A DNA stretch of 64,000 bases from Chlorobiales bacterium Clorobi_01 (GTDB lineage: Bacteria > Bacteroidota > Chlorobiia > Chlorobiales > Chlorobiaceae): NCBI GenBank assembly GCA_001602925.1, contig LUZT01000005.1, positions 186,001 through 250,000 of the forward strand. The letters run 5' to 3'. The notes under the pieces were generated by a model. It did not search any database. It had not been told where the DNA came from and saw only the letters and a list, made by a program, of their open reading frames with translations. Positions within the stretch are counted from its first letter, which is position 1; each line of letters starts with the position of its first letter. Shown here in pieces: positions 47,587-56,733 of this stretch. A program made the position numbers and the translations under genes.

Positions 47587-47867
47587 AGTAGAAGGCTCGT
47601 ACTTCTGACCTCTACATTGGAGAGGTAGCGATATAACCGCAACAAACATTTAACCAATAACAAAATAATTGGTTAAATGCGATCGAGCTACATATGATAA
47701 TCGTAATTGCGTCGCAGGAATAAACAAAGAAACGCTAAATAACGATAAGAAAGGATAAAAGAAGGGGCTTTCGGGCAAAAAAAAGCTTTCAGAACAGAGC
47801 CCTGAAAGCCAGTAAATCATTATATTTGTGGGCGATAGAAGATTCGAACTTCTGACTTCTACCGTGT
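47587..47867. repeat. tRNA-Val 3'-flank repeat, copy B, ending in a 39-bp tRNA-Val 3' fragment
   Basis: The right end (47829-47867) matches the last 39 bases of tRNA-Val(GAC) at 56734-56772 with one mismatch, then diverges inside the anticodon arm. The left end (about 47590-47636) is itself a decayed tRNA-Val-like stretch: the T stem agaag...cttct is kept, followed by 'gacctctacattggagaggt'. Between them is the terminator-like hairpin GCTTTCAG/CTGAAAGC (47785-47809). The spacing between the two tRNA-like ends (224 bases) equals that of copy C (227). It is a candidate attachment-site duplication. Confidence 0.85.
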
Positions 47868-47933
47868 AGATTTAGCACCAAAACTACATCTCATTGAATT
47901 TTATACACTTACATACTCTTGACCGACACCCGT

Positions 47934-47995
47934 ATAACAATGGTGTAACAAATTTTTCATCAGCATCGATCAACAACGCGCACCAACAATAAAGG
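47934..47995. repeat. Dispersed 62-bp repeat, copy 2
   Basis: Gap-free match to 29301-29362 ('ataacaatggtgtaacaaat' to 'gcaccaacaataaag'). It sits between the tRNA-Val fragment of copy B and the AbiE remnant. Confidence 0.65.
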
Positions 47996-48058
47996 CCACC
48001 ACCAGCTCAGACTGCCATTAGAACGACCCTGCCCCACCTGCATTTTTCACCTTGTTCT

Positions 48059-48657
48059 TTATCCAGCAGTGAGCTGCATGCGCCTTGCCAGCTCATGAAA
48101 ATAATCCCGCAACCAGATTTTCAAGGCCTCGACATCTTTCACAAACCTTGAGACGTCAGTCTTGGCCGCCTCCACATCAAGCGCATCGATTCGCTGATGG
48201 AGTAACTGGCGAAATTCCGGTTCTGTGAGATGCTCGTCCTGTAGATGCCCACTCTGCTCTGCACGGCTGATGAAGTGAGAGAGACTCATCGAGGTCCCGT
48301 TTCTCAAATACCATTTAAAGTCGAACCATTCTCGACCTTTCACTCGGTTCTGAACGTTTCTGAAAGGACATGCATCTTGCCGACAAACAGGCCCAGCAGG
48401 CTGAAGCATTTGACATAATCCATCGAAAAGTATGATGGGCCATAGAGCAGATTCGCCACAAGCGATAAAAAAAGTGGAATCCCGGTGATTTCTGGGGAAA
48501 CCGCATACAAGCCCTTCCTGATGGGCTGCAGCAATCCGTCGTCGATCATCCGGATGATCTTGTCGTTTGGAGAGCGGTATTCGCCTAATATCGAGAGGAG
48601 AGTGCCATGCATCAATGGCACGCCACCGTATGTCCTAAGCTTCTGCTCTAACCTCAT
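48059..48657 (-). pseudogene. abiE: AbiE toxin-antitoxin remnant: AbiEi N-terminus joined to AbiEii C-terminus (copy B)
   Basis: The 5' part (48340-48657, from ATG 48657) encodes about 100 residues resembling the winged-helix start of AbiEi-type antitoxins ('YGGVPLMHGTLLSILGEY', 'MIDDGLLQPIRKGLYAVSPE'). From about 48350, in another frame, the DNA encodes the last ~95 residues of an AbiEii-like nucleotidyltransferase toxin ('VKGREWFDFKWYLRNGTSMS', 'LLHQRIDALDVEAAKTDVSR', 'IWLRDYFHELARR'). The AbiEi C-terminus and the catalytic part of AbiEii are missing, as expected from an internal deletion. The toxin cannot be active; the antitoxin DNA-binding domain might still be made. Confidence 0.75.
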
Positions 48658-48667
48658 GATTGATTAT

Positions 48668-48708
48668 TTTACATAGATAATCGAACAATAGTCGGTTATC
48701 TATGTAAA
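48668..48708. promoter_or_regulatory. Palindromic operator-like site upstream of abiEi remnant, copy B
   Basis: Two 17-base arms (48668-48684 and 48692-48708) pair at 16 positions around a seven-base centre, ten bases before the abiEi start. AbiEi antitoxins are known to repress their own promoter through inverted repeats. Comparison with copy A shows compensating changes in both arms, which supports selection for symmetry. Confidence 0.65.
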
Positions 48709-48755
48709 GCAGCACAAAATCCCGTAACCAAAAATTTTTTAGAACAGCCGATGTT

Positions 48756-49592
48756 TCAGTTTGAATATCTTAAATCCCTTGATTCCTTGAGCAAAAAGTC
48801 ATACCAATCCAAGTAGCGGCGGCGGCTTCCCCAATCGTACTGACTGCTGTTATAAGAGCCCTCCTTCACTAGGCGAATCTCATCAGGACTCAACCAGGGT
48901 TCCAGAACGTCTTTTCCTTTTTTCGCCATTTTGACCAAACTGAACTCATCGTCCTCCGGTGAACAAGAGTGCGCCCACATATAAAATATCGCCGTAGACG
49001 TCGCAACGTATGCGCCCCCGGAATCAAGGTCAGTAGTTACACGTGACTTTTTCAATATCTCACTTAATTTTTGGGCGATATCGTCAGCAGGCTTTTTGAA
49101 ATCATTCGGACGTTTGGCACATTTCTCTTTAGTGAGTTGATAAATTGCTTCCCAACCTGCGGTTAAGTCATCGTAGCATTCAGCAAAAATGTAATCCCGA
49201 GTCGCAATGCCCCCGGGAGATTTCAATTCTTTCTTAGCGTTTTCCACCTCTGAAGAGAGCAAACGAGCCATTCCAGGCTTTCCGGACTGGAGGTAGATCA
49301 TTCCCTCCAAAACGGTAAGGTGCGCTGCAACGTCTTTCGATCCTTCGCCATAGGTCTTTTTATAGTTCTTGATTCCAGCCAAAGTATTAGTGAAAGAGCC
49401 ATTACCAGTATTCATATTTGGTCCTGGCGCGGGACTCGGTAGGGCTTGAAAAGAATATTGGGCCCACTCCGTCGTATACTGCTGATGAATTTGTTCAAGC
49501 TGATAGGTTTGCGACGTCAAAGTTCCGCACCCACTCAGGGCTGTAAGAAAAACAAGGATCAGCAATAGTACCTGGCTATTCATTATTTTCAT
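48756..49592 (-). CDS. Lipoprotein of unknown function (gene 4 of caspase-associated operon)
   Basis: A 278-residue protein. The signal peptide 'QVLLLILVFLTALSGCGTL' has a clear lipobox (LSGC, lipidation at Cys22), so it is membrane-anchored; no Asp at +2 is present, which favours the outer membrane. The body is mostly helical and not recognised ('LTVLEGMIYLQSGKPGMARL' may be a TPR-like pair). AGGAG lies seven bases before the ATG at 49592. It follows the helical gene by 14 bases and ends the operon. Confidence 0.75.
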   Translation of the reverse strand: MKIMNSQVLLLILVFLTALSGCGTLTSQTYQLEQIHQQYTTEWAQYSFQALPSPAPGPNMNTGNGSFTNTLAGIKNYKKTYGEGSKDVAAHLTVLEGMIYLQSGKPGMARLLSSEVENAKKELKSPGGIATRDYIFAECYDDLTAGWEAIYQLTKEKCAKRPNDFKKPADDIAQKLSEILKKSRVTTDLDSGGAYVATSTAIFYMWAHSCSPEDDEFSLVKMAKKGKDVLEPWLSPDEIRLVKEGSYNSSQYDWGSRRRYLDWYDFLLKESRDLRYSN

Positions 49593-49606
49593 TTTTGGCT
49601 CCTGTT

Positions 49607-51553
49607 TTAGGCCGCTATCGCCTTTTCATGAATCTTTTGAAACTCTTGACTTGAGGCATCACCCAGCTCAAATGGCACTTCGAAGAAAAAATGAAGTAAC
49701 CTTTCAAGGTACTGCGGTAATGTTTCCCCGTCAATCGAACGACCGATCTCTTCGTCTACCTTGCTCAACCCCAAAGTCAAGAGTTCCTGCAATACTTCGG
49801 CAGAGACATCCCCATCGATCAGTTTTTGACCGCGCAAGGCCGCACCCTTAAGTATCAAACGCAACCCTTCCACCATAACCGGTCCACTGAGCAAAGTCGT
49901 CCCGTCGGTTGCAAGTCCCTTGAAAACCGCTGCCACCAATGGTTGGAGCATATCCTTTTCGGCAAACCGGCTCCACACTTTTGGATTGATAGTGACCGCC
50001 TCCATTGCCGATACAATAACTTTTGCACGCATGGTCGGATTCAGAAGATCACGAACGCGTTGTTCGGAAAGTTCAACCCCCACAGCTTCGAGCAGATCCT
50101 GAAGCTGAACATCGACTTTTAGTAATGAGAGGTTTCGGGTAGCCGTTTGAATGGCCACATCCATCAAGTTCGCCACATCGTCTTTGGACAAACCATCCTC
50201 AACAGCCGATGATGCCGCTTTCAGCACACCGGAAACAAGTTTTGTGACAAACTCTTCATTACCGGCCCATGCGCTGCTGTTCTTCGCCAGCACCACGAAC
50301 GACCGTGAGGCAATGTCGCGGAGGGTCTTTACAGAAACAACCTGCGAAAGTTCTTTAGCCGACAAAATATCGGCCATCCCGGCCACCAGACTTGCGGAAA
50401 GCATATTGATTTTACCTGCACTGGTCAACAACGTCGGATTGGCCGCGATCGCCCCCATGCTAGCCTGAAAGATTCCGGTGATGATTTCGCCATTGGCAAC
50501 CGACTTAAAGAGATCGTCCTCTTCGCCTCGCTTTTCGATATCTTTCAGCACAGCCGCAAGCACGGTGGGAAGAAGAGATTTTCCATTGATTTGTCTGGAC
50601 AGGATTTCGCTTGCCTGGCCAGCCGCACTGGTGAGCGCCACTTCAAGTACGCCAAACAAAGCTTTTTCGTCATCAAGAATGGCCGTGAAATTTTTCCCCA
50701 AATCTTTTAAGGTCTCACTAAGAATAACCTTAAAAGGACCGTCTTTTATTAAAAACGAAGGGTCTTCCGCTACTTTGCCAATATATTTTCCGACAAGAAT
50801 CTGAAACCCTTTTCTGGAAATAATATTCGCGACAAAATCATCATCAAATTCCGTTCGCATATCGGACAACGCGCCGAAGAGTGCCAGAATAGCTGGTTCA
50901 TCGCTGATGGATTCCTGGTTTTCCATTGCTGCCACGACAGCAGAACGGAGCAGATGCTTCAGAATCAATTCACCACTTTCATCGTCAAAATCGCGTTTCA
51001 CTGCAAACTCCTCGAGAAGCGTTGAAACAATAGCCTGCGTCTTCGGATTGGAGGTAAACAGACTGGCATTTGCAGCGGCCGTTTCCAGGAGCATATCTGC
51101 TGTTACAAGCAGAATGCGGGTCAAAGCAGGATTTCGCGAAAGACGATGCGATTCGACCACATAATAACTCAACCGCATCTCAGAATTGATTAATACATCT
51201 GGCGGGCTTTGCGGACCTAATAGAACAGGTGCCATATCTGAGGCTAAATAGAACAGTTTGATGAATTCATGACGCAAGGCGCTGTTTTCGGGTGACGCTG
51301 GATTAGCTTCAAATTGCTTGAAGTCTTCAGTTCTGTTACTCAGTTCAAGCGCAAGTCGCCCCTTATCGCTATGAAAAAACGTGAAGAGACTTTCTTTTAC
51401 AGCAATATACTGGAAAGGAGCCGGGGGTAGCGTAAATGGAAGCTCGGCACTCGCCTCTTTCACGGCCAAAATCTGATCCACACGATCGCGATATTTTAGC
51501 AGCGCCTGGATTGCAGAAATTGCAGTGGGAATCATTCCGACGGTAAGGCTCAT
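49607..51553 (-). CDS. Large helical protein of unknown function (gene 3 of caspase-associated operon)
   Basis: A 648-residue protein made almost entirely of predicted amphipathic helices, with recurring patterns such as 'ASLVAGMADILSAKELSQVV' and 'VAAVFKGLATDGTTLLSGPV' that suggest HEAT- or ARM-like repeats. The N-terminus ('MIPTAISAIQALLKYRDRVD') is mildly hydrophobic but not a clear signal peptide. There are no catalytic motifs and no Cys clusters. It lies between the caspase-like and lipoprotein genes and may be a scaffold or the protease target (inference). The start follows a GGAGA site near 51560. Confidence 0.7.
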   Translation of the reverse strand: MSLTVGMIPTAISAIQALLKYRDRVDQILAVKEASAELPFTLPPAPFQYIAVKESLFTFFHSDKGRLALELSNRTEDFKQFEANPASPENSALRHEFIKLFYLASDMAPVLLGPQSPPDVLINSEMRLSYYVVESHRLSRNPALTRILLVTADMLLETAAANASLFTSNPKTQAIVSTLLEEFAVKRDFDDESGELILKHLLRSAVVAAMENQESISDEPAILALFGALSDMRTEFDDDFVANIISRKGFQILVGKYIGKVAEDPSFLIKDGPFKVILSETLKDLGKNFTAILDDEKALFGVLEVALTSAAGQASEILSRQINGKSLLPTVLAAVLKDIEKRGEEDDLFKSVANGEIITGIFQASMGAIAANPTLLTSAGKINMLSASLVAGMADILSAKELSQVVSVKTLRDIASRSFVVLAKNSSAWAGNEEFVTKLVSGVLKAASSAVEDGLSKDDVANLMDVAIQTATRNLSLLKVDVQLQDLLEAVGVELSEQRVRDLLNPTMRAKVIVSAMEAVTINPKVWSRFAEKDMLQPLVAAVFKGLATDGTTLLSGPVMVEGLRLILKGAALRGQKLIDGDVSAEVLQELLTLGLSKVDEEIGRSIDGETLPQYLERLLHFFFEVPFELGDASSQEFQKIHEKAIAA

Positions 51554-51667
51554 AGCTTGTTCTCCTTGGTTTCATGTTCATTGAGAACCGGTTTTGTGTC
51601 GATCGAAAGCCAGAAAAACAGAGACACAAATACGTTGCGGACGCTCAGTAGTCCGCAACCATCATGA

Positions 51668-54286
51668 TCAATGCACTTTATTTGTGAAAATCCGATACTC
51701 TAGCACAGTCCACCTTCGGTCAAGATCATATTGGGCACCCAACTGAAAAATTTGCTCTTCCACAACGTCCTCTTGCATGCTAATAGCATTCAACAAGCGC
51801 CTGCGCAATGCTTGCTGAAATGGGCTTCCACCGGGAATCAGTGCGCGCAGGAGCTCTTGATGCGCGCGCCAGTCCTCCATATCCAAGGGCGGATCCAGTA
51901 ACAATGGCTGATCGCCATTCGTGGATAACCGTCGTGCAGTGGCCAGCACCGTCCTGTAGCTCGCCCCTTCCTGAAATGGCCAGAGGCTCTCCGCTACGCT
52001 GGCTGTGTTTGCCTGCGTAGGGCGACGCCAGCTGGTCCAGAGGCTCCCACCAATGCGCCACTGGCCGAGGATTCCCCGAAGGTCAGGCGCAAGCTGATTT
52101 TCCTGTGGTAGTCGGCGAGACAAATCCCAAGCCAGAGTCAATAGAGGAATATCCAAGGACTTGAGAGGAGAGGTGGTCACGTCCGGACTTAACCAGGCGT
52201 CCAATAATTGCACATCCGTCAGTGTCCGCACCTCGGCAGGGAGCGCACGCAGACATCGCTTGATTGTGTCTTTGTCATCCGGATCTCGCTGAAATGTCGC
52301 ATAAGCGGCATAAATGCCTAGCATCGGCGAGCGTTTCACATCTTCATCTAACGGCACGATCGCCCTGCCCCCTGCTGCGAGACGGGCGCGCAGGAGCTCG
52401 GTATGAGTGCCAAGCTCATCGGACACCATCGCCGGCTCGCCAATCCTGACAAGTTGAACTGTTACCTTTGAGAAGTCTGGGCGGGCTAGGATGCCAGCTA
52501 TCTCTGTTTTGTCGGATGTCTCAATGCTGGAATCTATGTAAACTTCCGTTCGCCACCCGGGGATAGTGCGCAACGCAAGACAGAGCTCATCCCCGTCAGA
52601 TTCTCCCCGGACTTCTGAGCAAAGTGAATAGCTCCCGGCAGGAACGGCGAGCTTCGTAGCACCAAAAAAGCGCTCCTTTTCAACAACCTCAAGAGAGATA
52701 CGCCAGGAATTCCCTTCTGATGCAAAATTGCTTATGAACAGGCCATCCCAAGGATATGGGCGAACTAACAATTTGCCATATTCTGGTTCCGAGGCACGAA
52801 CAAACACCATTAACTCCGCGTCCGCCTTGGGAAAGCTATGAAGCGGTGCACCCAACGCAAGGTCATTGGCTGGATGACTGTGATATTCGTGCGAACTGGA
52901 AGTCCCCAACACAGGTGCTGGTGCAGAAAAAAGTGGAGCGGAAACCAATACCATAAGAGGTCTGTCGACAACTCTGAAAATTTCCTGTGAACAGGCACCA
53001 CCCGCGATGAGCTCTGCTTTATATACCCCCGGTGTCAGCTCAGCCACCACCGCCCCATCACCCTTCGCAACAGTGTTGTATTCCGAGTCGAGAATCTTTA
53101 CCTGCATCGCGCGATCACTACCACTGACGGAGACCTCAAAGCTTTGACTCTCGGGTGCTACAGCAGATTGCGGCGGCACTTCATGAAATTCGATACGCCC
53201 GACCTGCTGTGTGCCCTCGGATGGCAGCACCTCGAAAACCAAGTCGCTCTGCTCGCCCTCTGTTTCAATGGTAAACATGCCAGTAGGCAAGTTTTGCTTG
53301 CCTGAGCCAGAAAAGACCTCTTGGACGTAGTTGAAATCTCTTCCCTGACGAGACATCCTGGAAGTTTTGGGGATGGATTTGAGGACGGAAGCTAATTTGA
53401 CCTTTGAGAGATCGATTCTGATCGTAGTACTTGCCGGAATTGGCGCAGGCACGCCTAGAGAAAGTGTTGGCGATGGGCGCTGGAGTATCCTTATATCTTC
53501 ACCGTCCGGAAGGCGGATAGGCGGATCATAGTGGGTTTCATCTCGAAATCGCTTGCCCCAGATTTGTGAAAATTGCTTCTTGAGATCGTAGCCATTCACC
53601 CAACCCTGGGAATCCGGAATCGCAGTGCGTAGCGCCTCAAGCAAAACGATGGTAAATAAACCGTGGGTAACCCCATTATTATCCAAGTCACGCTCAAAAG
53701 CCTTTTGACCACGCGGCGCCCCTATAGCTTGCAATAATTTGACCTTGTGAGAGAGATTGCGGTCAGGAGGCGACCAAGTCGGAACGAGAACTTGACTTGA
53801 CTTCAAAACATCCTGACAACAGTCCATGAACAGCATGATTTCGTCAAAAAAACCTGCGCTGGCAATTTTGGCTGCGTACTGATAACCAGCAATATGGGCA
53901 GTGTCCCCGTTCTGAGCAATAGCGGAAAACAGGGCGGGATCTGTAAGACTCGAACCAGCTGTAAATCCATGCCCTGCAAAATAGAGGTACAGTCTTTTTC
54001 CAACTTTCTCTTTCCACGTACGCTCAGGCCCCTTACCTTCGCGCAGCAGATTATCCAATGCCTTCTTGAACTCGATCTCTGTGGGCTTTGCGTCATATAC
54101 ATTATTGAACGGCTGAAAATTAGCCGTCCGGATTTGGGTAATATTGGTCAGCGGAATGTCGCCACCCTCTGGGCTTGTCAACCATTGAGTAAATGCTACG
54201 CCATCTGCTTCCGGCCCATTGAGATTGGATAAGCCCGGATATTTTGAAATGGTGACAAGAATCGCGTAGTGATCATTATTAGCCAT
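51668..54286 (-). CDS. Caspase-family (C14/orthocaspase-like) protease with beta-rich and helical extensions
   Basis: An 872-residue protein. Residues 1-270 form a caspase-like domain starting 'HYAILVTISKYPGLSNLNGP', with the catalytic His at 106 in 'LYLYFAGHGF' and Cys157 in 'MLFMDCCQD', the expected H-G and D-x-C arrangement, followed by 'THGLFTIVLLEALR'. Residues ~270-470 look beta-rich ('MFTIETEGEQSDLVFEVLP'), perhaps a sensing or adhesion domain; the last ~350 residues are mixed and end in helices. Bacterial caspase homologues are often part of cell-suicide or signalling modules. It is the second gene of the operon, 17 bases after the hydrolase. Confidence 0.82.
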   Translation of the reverse strand: MANNDHYAILVTISKYPGLSNLNGPEADGVAFTQWLTSPEGGDIPLTNITQIRTANFQPFNNVYDAKPTEIEFKKALDNLLREGKGPERTWKEKVGKRLYLYFAGHGFTAGSSLTDPALFSAIAQNGDTAHIAGYQYAAKIASAGFFDEIMLFMDCCQDVLKSSQVLVPTWSPPDRNLSHKVKLLQAIGAPRGQKAFERDLDNNGVTHGLFTIVLLEALRTAIPDSQGWVNGYDLKKQFSQIWGKRFRDETHYDPPIRLPDGEDIRILQRPSPTLSLGVPAPIPASTTIRIDLSKVKLASVLKSIPKTSRMSRQGRDFNYVQEVFSGSGKQNLPTGMFTIETEGEQSDLVFEVLPSEGTQQVGRIEFHEVPPQSAVAPESQSFEVSVSGSDRAMQVKILDSEYNTVAKGDGAVVAELTPGVYKAELIAGGACSQEIFRVVDRPLMVLVSAPLFSAPAPVLGTSSSHEYHSHPANDLALGAPLHSFPKADAELMVFVRASEPEYGKLLVRPYPWDGLFISNFASEGNSWRISLEVVEKERFFGATKLAVPAGSYSLCSEVRGESDGDELCLALRTIPGWRTEVYIDSSIETSDKTEIAGILARPDFSKVTVQLVRIGEPAMVSDELGTHTELLRARLAAGGRAIVPLDEDVKRSPMLGIYAAYATFQRDPDDKDTIKRCLRALPAEVRTLTDVQLLDAWLSPDVTTSPLKSLDIPLLTLAWDLSRRLPQENQLAPDLRGILGQWRIGGSLWTSWRRPTQANTASVAESLWPFQEGASYRTVLATARRLSTNGDQPLLLDPPLDMEDWRAHQELLRALIPGGSPFQQALRRRLLNAISMQEDVVEEQIFQLGAQYDLDRRWTVLEYRIFTNKVH

Positions 54287-54302
54287 TACAATCTCCGTTT
54301 TG

Positions 54303-55868
54303 CTATCTCTTCAAAATGGCTTGGACACTGTCCAGTGTATCCGGATCATTGTCGAAGGCGCCATGATCGATACTTGCCGAGTTATATCCTGGAGGCTGGC
54401 CTTTGGTAATCGACCAAACGAGACGCTGCTCAGGCTCTTGTGCGAGCCAGTCGCGAACCTGTTGCACCTCGGAAAAATCATCGGCACCGTAAACCTTCAC
54501 TTTGGTGTAATAGCGTTCCATTCCCACTAACGGCTTGTCTGGGGAATCTGTACTGTTGCCATCCTCATCGACATCGGATTCCAGAACTCCAGAAACTAAA
54601 TAAAGTAGAGAGCTGGGGTAAACAAAGCGACGCAGGTCAGAGGCGTCACCGAGGGTGGTGTCGTCGCCCCAGACCTGGTCCTCCCGCTCCAGCTCGTCAT
54701 GCATGGCAAAGCTGCGAAAAGACCGAATACGTTTACCATTGTTCGTCAGGCACTTCGCAAATCGTTCATAAGTAATGGCGGGGGCAAGGAACACGACATC
54801 AAACTTGACAGCAGACGGTAACATCGTATCTGCCGCCTCCAGCCATTCGGCAATATAAATTGCACCGGTGCTGTGCCCGATGAGTGTAATGCGATCGATC
54901 TGGTTGCCCGCTTCAAGAAACCTTCGCAACCGTTCGATAAGTGCAGTGCCCGCAAAACGATCGACATCAGCCCCGAAAGCATCCCTTACGTCTTTCTTCA
55001 TCCGGTTCCACTGAAGAGCCTGCCCCCACTCGTTCAAACCGCTGCCACCAAGCTTGACACCCCGCACAATTTCCTCTACGACTGTCGCATAGAGCCCGTG
55101 GTCGCGGCCACTCTTGTAACGATTCAGTACGGCTTTAAGCATTCTGGCCACAAACCTGGTAACCTTGTACCAACTGACGATACCGCGAGTACCGGGTTCC
55201 TCACTCAACTGGTCGGCTAACGCCTCCGAAAAACCAGACCTGTACTCCTCATTATCCATAACACCCATGGCCGACCGAGTACCACGATCCAGATCAGGCA
55301 GAGTGCCGAGGGCACGACGGAACTCATCGTCGCCTTCCAAATCGGCCTGGATCTCACTCTCGTTTACCAGCATGCCGACGGATCGGGTACCGACTTTGTC
55401 CTCATATGGCTGGAAATCCCGGTAGGGAATTGCCTCCATAGAGGGTAAACTCCAAAAATCGTTGACGACATCCCTAACCTCCTCTGTATTGACTGAGCCC
55501 GGCAGTATGGAGCGGCCGCCAGACTGTCCGGAAAGCCTCTCCAAGGCATAGCCGAGCAATTTCCTGACCAGTTGCTTGAAGACGGGTTCGTCTGCCAATT
55601 CACTCACGTTATTTCGGATCGTTTCCCATACACCGGATTCCCACACAAAAAAAACAGGAAAAGCGTCTGGTGCATAGATGCTATGCAAACGTTGCGCGGT
55701 GGCCATTCCGCTAGCCTTACTTACCAGACCGCCGTGGAAGTGGATAGCAAGTTTTCTCGAGTTGCTTTCCTGAAACAACTCCATCAGGTTGTCAATATCC
55801 CGGGCTGTTGTTTCTGCCCCGTTCTCAAGCTTGCCACCCTTGCTATGAATGAAATGATAATTACACAT
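54303..55868 (-). CDS. Alpha/beta-hydrolase-fold protein (gene 1 of caspase-associated operon)
   Basis: A 521-residue protein. It has an early 'KLAIHFHGGLVSKASGM' segment (HGG, typical of an oxyanion hole), a nucleophile elbow 'ITLIGHSTGAIYIAEWL' with Ser333, and later candidates for the acid and His ('SIDHGAF' near the end). A long insertion (~residues 110-300) separates strand 3 from the elbow. It may be an esterase, lipase or peptidase; the substrate is not evident, and no signal peptide is seen. It is the first gene of a four-gene set and probably has its promoter in the pseudogene region upstream. Confidence 0.75.
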   Translation of the reverse strand: MCNYHFIHSKGGKLENGAETTARDIDNLMELFQESNSRKLAIHFHGGLVSKASGMATAQRLHSIYAPDAFPVFFVWESGVWETIRNNVSELADEPVFKQLVRKLLGYALERLSGQSGGRSILPGSVNTEEVRDVVNDFWSLPSMEAIPYRDFQPYEDKVGTRSVGMLVNESEIQADLEGDDEFRRALGTLPDLDRGTRSAMGVMDNEEYRSGFSEALADQLSEEPGTRGIVSWYKVTRFVARMLKAVLNRYKSGRDHGLYATVVEEIVRGVKLGGSGLNEWGQALQWNRMKKDVRDAFGADVDRFAGTALIERLRRFLEAGNQIDRITLIGHSTGAIYIAEWLEAADTMLPSAVKFDVVFLAPAITYERFAKCLTNNGKRIRSFRSFAMHDELEREDQVWGDDTTLGDASDLRRFVYPSSLLYLVSGVLESDVDEDGNSTDSPDKPLVGMERYYTKVKVYGADDFSEVQQVRDWLAQEPEQRLVWSITKGQPPGYNSASIDHGAFDNDPDTLDSVQAILKR

Positions 55869-55885
55869 TTATACCCCCTCTTAAT

Positions 55886-56398
55886 TTAGTTATTAGATCG
55901 GGTAAAGAACTTTCTCTTGCGAGCTTCATTGAGGATTTCTACTTCATGTAAATCACGACCAAACACACGTTTTTGAGGAGCATCACCATGAACTGCCGTC
56001 TGTTATGTGGTAACCGCTCCAACTGGAAGCTTTGACAACAACGCTACATCAATGAATCTTGGGTCATTGCCTTCTATCAAGACCTGATGTGAATACAGAT
56101 TTCCAAAATATTCTTTATTGAAAGAGCTCAGGATATGAATGTCCTCTACTTCTTGGACAGCTTAAACATCAATATCTATATTTAGAATGCGGTTAGCCAT
56201 CATAACCGTATCTTCATGCGGCTTGGCTTTTACCAGCTTGCCTCGAAATGTGCGAACTTAAGTTTCGTCTGCTCTGAACTCGTAACGAAAGGTCAAGGAA
56301 CCTGCCGTTTCACCTTCAGATAAATCCTGAATGGCAGCAGCAAAGTTGAACCTGGAGAACAGGTTATTGAGGTTGAATGTCCCGACTTTGATACGCAT
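55886..56398 (-). pseudogene. Endonuclease/exonuclease/phosphatase-family gene broken by three in-frame TAA codons
   Basis: Reading 171 codons in a single frame from the ATG at 56398 gives 'MRIKVGTFNLNNLFSRFNF', 'VMMANRILNIDID', 'AVQEVEDIHILSSFNKEYFG', 'LIEGNDPRFIDVALLSKLPV' and 'DLHEVEILNEARKRKFFT'. This matches the start of the EEP (DNase I-like) fold, including the catalytic Glu in Q-E-V-E. TAA codons interrupt it after 'FRADET', 'NIDIDV' and 'GAVTT', and the C-terminal half with the catalytic His/Asp is missing. No frameshift was found. It therefore looks like a truncated gene with point-mutation decay. Confidence 0.7.
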
Positions 56399-56506
56399 AG
56401 GAACCATAGTCAAGGGGTTGAGCGTAGGTACTACGCATATTCAATGTAATAAATTCCGACAAACATCACTCAATCATTACAAAAATAATACTGTGACTAA
56501 AGAATC

Positions 56507-56733
56507 CTGACCTCGATAGTGGAGAGGTAGCGCTCAAACGGCAACAAGTTGATAACTTTTTATTTTATAAATGCTTATCTGCAATTGTAATGCATACGAA
56601 AATCGTAATCTCGTCGCAGAAATGGACAAAGAAACGATAAGTCTCGATAAACAACGATAAAAAAGAGGGGCTTTCAGGCAAGAAAAAAGCCTTTCAGAAC
56701 ACAGTCCTGAAAGGCGCTAAGTCATTACATTTG
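56507..56733. repeat. tRNA-Val 3'-flank repeat, copy C (adjacent to the intact tRNA)
   Basis: It starts with a tRNA-like relic ('ctgacctcgatagtggagag' then 'gtagcgctcaaac') and runs to the intact tRNA-Val gene, which completes the unit. It is the same arrangement as copy B. It lies downstream of the tRNA gene with respect to tRNA transcription. Confidence 0.85.
56683..56715 (-). terminator. Rho-independent terminator of tRNA-Val
   Basis: On the minus strand the stem GCCTTTCAG/CTGAAAGGC (56707-56715 with 56689-56697) has a nine-base loop and runs into six T residues (complement 56683-56688), 19 bases after the tRNA 3' end. Confidence 0.85.

Larger units (their letters stand above)
47326..48019. 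other. AT-rich region holding repeat copy B and the second 62-bp repeat; no gene seen
   Basis: Apart from the tRNA-derived repeat (47587-47867) and the 62-bp repeat (47934-47995), only short open frames without family features are present. It must also contain the promoter of the ABC exporter gene, which reads leftward; no promoter could be assigned with confidence. Confidence 0.6.

Noticed and set aside
51668-54286. Gasdermin-type system around the caspase-like gene
   Set aside because: No neighbouring gene has gasdermin size or an N-terminal pore-forming pattern; the 648-residue partner is too long and all-helical.
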